Source of the DNA: Streptomyces liliiviolaceus
GTDB lineage: Bacteria; Actinomycetota; Actinomycetes; Streptomycetales; Streptomycetaceae
DNA length: 64,000 nucleotides
Reading direction: 5' to 3'
Assembly: GCF_018070025.1 (NCBI RefSeq)
Contig: NZ_JAGPYQ010000001.1
Coordinates: forward strand, 5,394,001 to 5,458,000
Below are positions 59,948 through 64,000 of this stretch, piece by piece. The notes below the pieces were generated by a model that did no database searches, had not been told where the DNA came from, and was given only the letters and a program-made list of their open reading frames with translations. The stretch's first letter is position 1; each line of letters begins with the position of its first letter. The translations under genes were made by a program, and so were the position numbers.

Positions 59948-60769
59948 TCAGGCCGCGGCGGCCGACTTGACCGCGTGGGCGACCTGCGCGCGCAGGTCCA
60001 CGAACTCGCGCGACTCGCGCAGCTCCTCCCCGTCGACGGCACCCCGCGGGAGGGTGATCGGCAGGTCCAGGGCGACGGTGCCGGGGCTCTTGGTGAGGAC
60101 CACGATGCGGGAGCCGAGGAACACCGCCTCGTCGGCGGAGTGGGTGACGAACACCGTGGTCCGTCCCGTCTCGGCCGTCACCTGCCGGACGTCCTCCTGG
60201 AGCCGCTCGCGCGTCAGTGCGTCCAGTGCCGCGAACGGCTCGTCGAGCAGGAACAGCGGGTTCTCGGCGGCGAGGGCACGGGCGATGGCGACGCGCTGCT
60301 GCTGACCGCCGGAGATCTCCCACACGCGCCGCTTCCCCGTTCCTTCGAGGCCGACGCGGGCCAGCAACTCCGCCCGGCGCTCCGGCCATTGGGCGCGGTC
60401 GACCCCCGCGTACCGCAGCGCGAGGTCGATGTTGCCCTGCACCGTCCGCCAGGGGAACAGCCGAGGAGTCTGGAACACCACGCCCGCCGTTTCGCCCGGG
60501 CGCGGTGCGGCGCCGGAGACGCGCACCGTGCCGTGGGTGGGCTGCTCGAACCCGGCGATGAGCCGCAACAGGGTGCTCTTGCCGCAGCCGGACGCGCCGA
60601 CGAGGACCAGGAACTCGCCCGCGGGGACGGTCAGATCGACCGGCCCGACGGCCGTGACGGTCTCGCCGCCCCGGCCGTAGCGGTGGGTGACGTGGTCGAG
60701 CCGGACGGACCCGGCCCGCTCACCGCCCTCGGCCTCGACTCCCTTGCTCACCGTGTCACTTGAGGACAT
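59948..60769 (-). CDS. Sulfonate/taurine-type ABC transporter ATPase
   Basis: A 273-residue SsuB/TauB-family ATPase: Walker [10 protein letters not shown] (about 58-66), [11 protein letters not shown]-loop region, signature ISGGQQQR, Walker [13 protein letters not shown] and [13 protein letters not shown]. The [12 protein letters not shown] and THSADEA sequences are typical of the nitrate/sulfonate/taurine group. ATG 60769 lies inside the end of the binding-protein gene (14 bp overlap). It would power the SsuC-like permease. Confidence 0.92.
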   Translation of the reverse strand: MSSSDTVSKGVEAEGGERAGSVRLDHVTHRYGRGGETVTAVGPVDLTVPAGEFLVLVGASGCGKSTLLRLIAGFEQPTHGTVRVSGAAPRPGETAGVVFQTPRLFPWRTVQGNIDLALRYAGVDRAQWPERRAELLARVGLEGTGKRRVWEISGGQQQRVAIARALAAENPLFLLDEPFAALDALTRERLQEDVRQVTAETGRTTVFVTHSADEAVFLGSRIVVLTKSPGTVALDLPITLPRGAVDGEELRESREFVDLRAQVAHAVKSAAAA

Positions 60770-61811
60770 CGGGAAGTCCCTTCAGATAGAAGGCCTTGCG
60801 GACGGCGTCCTCGGACGGCGCGGCATCGATCTGCTTCTGGTCGGCCAGGAACTCGGCGGTGTCGGTGACATAGCCCAGCAGTTTGCCCGGGCTGCCGTCG
60901 GTGCCCAGCCAGTCGGCGGAGGCGACCTCGTCGGGGGTGAGGAACACCCCCTGTGCGAGCTGGGCCTTGGCGTCCGCCGCGCTGATGCCCAGTTCGGCGG
61001 CGACGGCCTTGACCGAGCCGTCGGGGTCGGACTTGAGCAGGCTCAGGGCCTGCGCCTCCACCTTCCGCCAGGTGTCGATCGCCTTCGGGTCCCGGGAGAT
61101 GAGCTCGTCGGACACGACGGCCAGGTCGAGGGTCGGCTTGCCCGCCGCGCCGATCTCCTTGCTGCTGGTGAGCTGGGTGCCGGTCTTGCGCAGCTCGTCC
61201 AGGGTCGGCAGCCAGACGTAGGCGGCGTCGATGTCACCCCGCTGCCAGGCGGCGATGATCGCCTGTGGCTGCAGATCGACCAGCTTGACGTCGGAGGTCT
61301 TGAGACCGGCCGTCTCCAGCGCCGCCAGCAGGCTGTAGTGCGAGGTCGAGGCGAAGGGGGTGGCGATCGTCTTCCCCTTGAGACCGGCGACATCGGATAT
61401 GCCGGCGTCCTTACGGGCCACCAGAGCCTCGTTCTCACCCGCCACGTCGAGGACGAACGCGACCTTGTACGGGATCGGCGAACTCCCGGAGATCCCGCGG
61501 GCGAACGGGCTGGAGCCCAGCGCGGCGATGTCCAGGGACTTGCCGAGGAAGGCCTGGTTGACGCTGGCGCCGGAGTCGAACTTGATCCAGGTGATCTTGT
61601 AGTCCGGCAGCTCCTTCTCCAGCAGCTTCTTGTTCTTCACGAGCAGGTCGCCGCTGGGGAAGGCGAAGTAGCCGATGCGCAGCCGCTTGGAACCGCCGGA
61701 CGAGGATGCCTCGCTGTCCGAGGAGCAGCCGGTGGCCGCCGCGGTGACCGCTGCCAGGGCGCCGGCGAGCAGCAGGCGTCGGGATGGGCCTTGCGGGGTG
61801 GAGCGAGACAT
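60756..61811 (-). CDS. Sulfonate/taurine-type substrate-binding protein
   Basis: A 351-residue SsuA/TauA-like protein. The N-terminus has a twin-arginine-like SRRLLLAG and ends in a cysteine in ATGCSSD, so it is probably a lipoprotein. The body shows RIGYFAFPSGDLLVKNKKLLEKEL, DIAALGSSPFARGI and AAWQRGDIDAAYVWLP, typical of the family that binds taurine, alkanesulfonates or nitrate-like anions. ATG 61811 is chosen; the frame is open to 61916. The cysteine-rich leader of the operon supports a sulfur substrate. Confidence 0.9.
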   Translation of the reverse strand: MSRSTPQGPSRRLLLAGALAAVTAAATGCSSDSEASSSGGSKRLRIGYFAFPSGDLLVKNKKLLEKELPDYKITWIKFDSGASVNQAFLGKSLDIAALGSSPFARGISGSSPIPYKVAFVLDVAGENEALVARKDAGISDVAGLKGKTIATPFASTSHYSLLAALETAGLKTSDVKLVDLQPQAIIAAWQRGDIDAAYVWLPTLDELRKTGTQLTSSKEIGAAGKPTLDLAVVSDELISRDPKAIDTWRKVEAQALSLLKSDPDGSVKAVAAELGISAADAKAQLAQGVFLTPDEVASADWLGTDGSPGKLLGYVTDTAEFLADQKQIDAAPSEDAVRKAFYLKGLPDVLK

Positions 61812-61929
61812 GGAGGGGCCGTTTCTGTAAGAGGAGCCGGGAGACGGAAGTCGGTGAGCGGGAGGAGATGCGGGCCGGGGGTTGCCGGCGATCGGCGGAG
61901 CTCCGCCGGGAGCCACCTGAACGTGTTCG

Positions 61930-62799
61930 CTAGACGTGTCCGCGCCAGGGCACGACAGCGCGCTCCAGCCGGAGCAGCAGTCCGTCGATGACGAGTCCGG
62001 AGATCCCGATGGCGATGATGCCGACGAGCACCACCGGGGTGTTGTTGTAGTTGGCGGCGTCCTTGACCATGCCGCCGATACCGGGCAGCCCGTTGACCAG
62101 CTCGGCCGCGACGAGGGAGGAGTAGGCGACGCCCACGGCCAGCCGGATGCCGGTCAGTGTCTCCGGCAGGGCGGACGGCACGATGACGTCCTTGACGACG
62201 TCCCACCGGGACCCGCCGAGGGCACGGGCCGCCTCGATCAGGCTCTGCGACACGGCGGTCACCGCGGTGGTGGTGGACACCGCCACCGGCGGGAACGCCG
62301 CCACGGCCAGCAGGGTGATCTTCGGCTCCTCGTTGATGCCCAGCCAGATGATGAGCAACGAGAAGTACGCCAGCGGCGGCAGGGTCCGCAGGAAGGTGAT
62401 CCAGGGCTCGAAGAGCGAACGGACCCAGCCGACGGTGCCCATGACGAGCCCGAAGAGCACCCCGAGCGCGATGCCGATGCCGGCGCCGAGCGCGATGCGT
62501 CGCAGGCTGATGCCCAGGTGCTCGATGAGGGTGGTGCCGTTGTAGCCGCGTACTCCGTCGTGGGTCGTGGACACGTCGATGAACGCGCTCCAGACCTTGG
62601 CCGGGGGCGGGACGAGTGTCTCGCTCCATGTTCCGCTCGCCGCCAGCAGTTGCCACAGGAGGAGGAACAGCAGGAGCGAGCCGAAGGGCAGGGCGATGTG
62701 GCGGACGCGGGCCGTGCCGCCGCGGCGGCGGCGCCGCGCAGGCGGTTCGTCGGGCAGCGGCGCGACGTCGGTCTGCGGCGGGGAGGGGATCGTGGACAT
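61930..62799 (-). CDS. Sulfonate/taurine-type ABC permease
   Basis: A 289-residue SsuC/TauC-family permease with six helices. The EAA loop reads EAARALGGSRWDVVKDVIVP (about 200-220). A basic, proline-rich N-terminus precedes the first helix. ATG 62799 has GGAGG about ten bases upstream. It is the first structural gene of the operon, about 160 bases after the cysteine-rich leader peptide. Confidence 0.92.
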   Translation of the reverse strand: MSTIPSPPQTDVAPLPDEPPARRRRRGGTARVRHIALPFGSLLLFLLLWQLLAASGTWSETLVPPPAKVWSAFIDVSTTHDGVRGYNGTTLIEHLGISLRRIALGAGIGIALGVLFGLVMGTVGWVRSLFEPWITFLRTLPPLAYFSLLIIWLGINEEPKITLLAVAAFPPVAVSTTTAVTAVSQSLIEAARALGGSRWDVVKDVIVPSALPETLTGIRLAVGVAYSSLVAAELVNGLPGIGGMVKDAANYNNTPVVLVGIIAIGISGLVIDGLLLRLERAVVPWRGHV

Positions 62800-62911
62800 G
62801 GGGACGGGGCCTCCATGGGCGCCATGGGCGCAGGAAGATGAACGGTCGAGGCCGACCGGGGCGGGATGACTCGGAGAACGCACCGAGGTGCGGGAGAACG
62901 GACAGCGGTGG

Positions 62912-62940
62912 CCGCCGCCGGGGACATCACCGGACGGCGG
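62912..62940 (-). promoter_or_regulatory. Hairpin after the cysteine leader peptide
   Basis: CCGCCG-CCGG (62912-62921) pairs with CCGG-CGGCGG (62930-62940) across an eight-base loop and one bulged base. It starts 20 bases past the leader stop on the minus strand, in the right place to be an attenuator or to expose or hide a ribosome or Rho site depending on leader translation. Confidence 0.5.
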
Positions 62941-62960
62941 GGCGCGTCAGATTCTCGGAA

Positions 62961-63047
62961 TCAACAACATGCACAGCACGAACAACACGAAACGGGGCGT
63001 CGGCACAGGTCGATGACCAGGCGTCGCACCAGCGGTTCGTGATTCAT
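62961..63047 (-). CDS. Cysteine-rich regulatory leader peptide
   Basis: A 28-codon ORF that gene finders skip because of its size. ATG 63047 opens MNHEPLVRRLVIDLCRR and the last nine residues are SCCSCCACC, then TGA at 62961. Seven of 28 residues are cysteine, six of them in the last eight. The LVRRLxxDLCR start matches the general look of actinobacterial sulfur-gene leader peptides. It precedes a sulfonate-type ABC operon on the same strand. Ribosome stalling at the cysteine codons when Cys-tRNA is scarce would be the sensor. Confidence 0.85.
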   Translation of the reverse strand: MNHEPLVRRLVIDLCRRPVSCCSCCACC

Positions 63048-63055
63048 GGGGCCCA

Positions 63056-63084
63056 TTTGTACAGCAGCCACGGCACTTCACCAA
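63056..63084 (-). promoter_or_regulatory. Promoter of the leader peptide and sulfonate operon
   Basis: On the minus strand TTGGTG (63079-63084) and TACAAA (63056-63061) are exactly 17 bp apart. The -10 box ends eight bases before the leader ATG, so transcription would start at or within a few bases of that ATG and the leader would be leaderless or nearly so. A TCCCA/TGGGA inverted repeat at 63091-63105 may be a regulator site. Confidence 0.65.
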
Positions 63085-63254
63085 GAGGTGTCCCAATACC
63101 TGGGACCAAGTGTCCGCGCGGGTACGGCCGCAGGGCCGGTGCGGCAGCCGGAACGGCGTGGCGGTTCCGGTGATGTGACAGGTTCGCCGCCCTGTCCCCC
63201 ACTGATCCTGCCGCCGGGGTACGCCGCTTGAGAAGCAGAGGCGTCCCCGGTTCA

Positions 63255-63314
63255 GGGATGCACGGTTCGGACATGCGCGGTTCAAGCACGCACGGTTCAA
63301 GCACGCACGGTTCA
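63255..63314. repeat. 15-bp tandem repeats reaching into a stop codon
   Basis: Four 15-bp units (63255-63269, 63270-63284, 63285-63299, 63300-63314; core CACGGTTCA) stand in tandem. The last two are identical, and the last contains the TCA that is the stop codon of the small membrane protein gene on the minus strand. Confidence 0.75.
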
Positions 63315-63605
63315 GGCGTTGACGTGACGGTGGGCGGGGGTTCCGCGCGGAGCGGCGTGGTGTGCGGGCCTGTCCGCGCCCGTGCCCTGCAGACGGTGCA
63401 GCCACAAGGAGGTGACGACCAGCAGACCCATGAACACCAGCATGAAGAGCGCGGACACCCACATCTGCCGGCTCCCCGGATGCTGCCAGCCCACCCAGCC
63501 GGCCGACGCGGCCCACAGCAGAACAGCGGCCGCGTAGAAGGTGCGCATCCGGTGCAACTGCCGTACGGCCCTCAGGGACATGGAGTGATCTTTCTTCGGT
63601 GCCAT
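63312..63605 (-). CDS. Small two-helix membrane protein
   Basis: A 97-residue protein with two helices (about 18-36 and 45-65, FYAAAVLLWAASAGWVGW and MWVSALFMLVFMGLLVVTSLWL) and a histidine- and arginine-rich C-terminus. ATG 63605 (MAPKKDHS) is chosen; ATG 63581 would remove eight residues. The function is unknown. Confidence 0.7.
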   Translation of the reverse strand: MAPKKDHSMSLRAVRQLHRMRTFYAAAVLLWAASAGWVGWQHPGSRQMWVSALFMLVFMGLLVVTSLWLHRLQGTGADRPAHHAAPRGTPAHRHVNA

Positions 63606-63833
63606 GCCGGGCCGTGTACCCCCGATGCCTCCCGATTCACCGGTCATCGGCCTGTGTTCCCCCGGTTTCCGGCCGACCGCCACGACGTTCGAAGTCTCGC
63701 CGTACCGCCGCCCCCTGGTCCTCGACCAGACCGGACGGGTCCGGGAGGCATGACTCCTGCGGGGCCGTCGCGGCGGAGTCCTGGGCGGACCGTCCGGAGG
63801 TTCAGCGGACTGCCCGGAGGATCACTCGGCGGT

Positions 63834-64000
63834 CTACTTGGACGCGACCCGGCCCCACGGCTTCGCGCCGGTCGTCAGCGCGTCCCGCGTCGTCGGCCAC
63901 GCGTCGTCGCCGGGGTGGAACCGCGTCCGCAGGTAGGCGGCGGTGAGCCGTCCGACCGCGGCGACCCGCTCGGGGTTCTCGTCCGTGGTCTCGGCGACGT
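63834..64000 (-). CDS. C-terminal end of a probable alpha/beta hydrolase (partial)
   Basis: The minus-strand frame entering from the right edge is open to the TAG at 63834-63836 and encodes about 54 residues ending AKPWGRVASK. The segment ERVAAVGRLTAAYLRTRFHPGDDAW resembles the last helix and tail of dienelactone-hydrolase-like or chlorophyllase-like alpha/beta hydrolases of Streptomyces. The catalytic part lies outside the window. Confidence 0.5.
   Translation of the reverse strand, partial: VAETTDENPERVAAVGRLTAAYLRTRFHPGDDAWPTTRDALTTGAKPWGRVASK

Noticed and set aside
62947..63516. A 189-codon minus-strand frame over the leader-peptide region
   Set aside because: It overlaps the cysteine leader in another frame, includes the 15-bp repeats, and has no domain. 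The promoter position favours the 28-codon leader instead.

Overview
This is a chromosomal window from a Streptomyces-like actinomycete. The DNA is very GC-rich, genes begin with ATG, GTG and sometimes TTG, and many neighbours overlap by ATGA or GTGA. The gene content is typical of a streptomycete: SpoIIE phosphatases, STAS and B12-binding proteins, DmdR-type iron boxes, IclR, LacI and ECF regulators, and large secreted glycoside hydrolases. I see no rRNA, tRNA, CRISPR array, intact transposase or phage gene.

Layout. 1-642: tail of an upstream gene, its hairpin terminator and a small nucleotidyltransferase. 672-15461: a glucan-utilisation locus. On the minus strand it has a LacI regulator, a lipoprotein sugar-binding protein, two permeases and a GH13 alpha-glucosidase. 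Beside these sit two very large, divergently transcribed secreted beta-helix enzymes with discoidin, CARDB and CBM6-like modules that I read as GH87 alpha-1,3-glucanases. 15698-21205: signalling genes, with a PAS/GAF/SpoIIE phosphatase, a B12-binding protein and a STAS protein in one overlapping operon, then a MarR gene and a NarL-type two-component system. 21511-23965: two DksA/TraR zinc-finger proteins fused in an operon with an MreB-like actin homologue, then a convergent MHYT membrane sensor. 24268-28811: two MFS transporters, each divergent from its likely regulator (LysR, MarR).

29366-31401: DUF485 plus a sodium:solute symporter. 31499-35925: a complete ferric-siderophore ABC uptake operon behind an iron box that fills the promoter spacer. 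35946-40228: a peptidase M19 relative, an amidohydrolase, an IclR regulator and an ornithine cyclodeaminase-like protein, probably one catabolic unit of unknown substrate. 40390-43134: a TetX-like FAD monooxygenase, an unknown protein and an ArsR/SRPBCC pair. 43188-48578: an envelope-stress module of Asp23/Gls24 proteins and membrane partners with its own ECF sigma factor and an anti-sigma-like protein that appears to carry an Asp23-like C-terminus. 48722-50055: a SigK/RskA-type sigma/anti-sigma pair.

50344-59117: an alpha/beta hydrolase, a double-VOC protein and a MacB-like ABC system with two permeases of about 1000 residues. 59235-63047: a small unknown gene, then a sulfonate/taurine-type ABC operon preceded by an unannotated cysteine-rich leader peptide at 62961-63047. 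In my view this peptide is the most interesting regulatory signal in the window. The end holds a small membrane protein and the C-terminus of a probable alpha/beta hydrolase. Short tandem repeats are unusually frequent at gene ends and in leaders.
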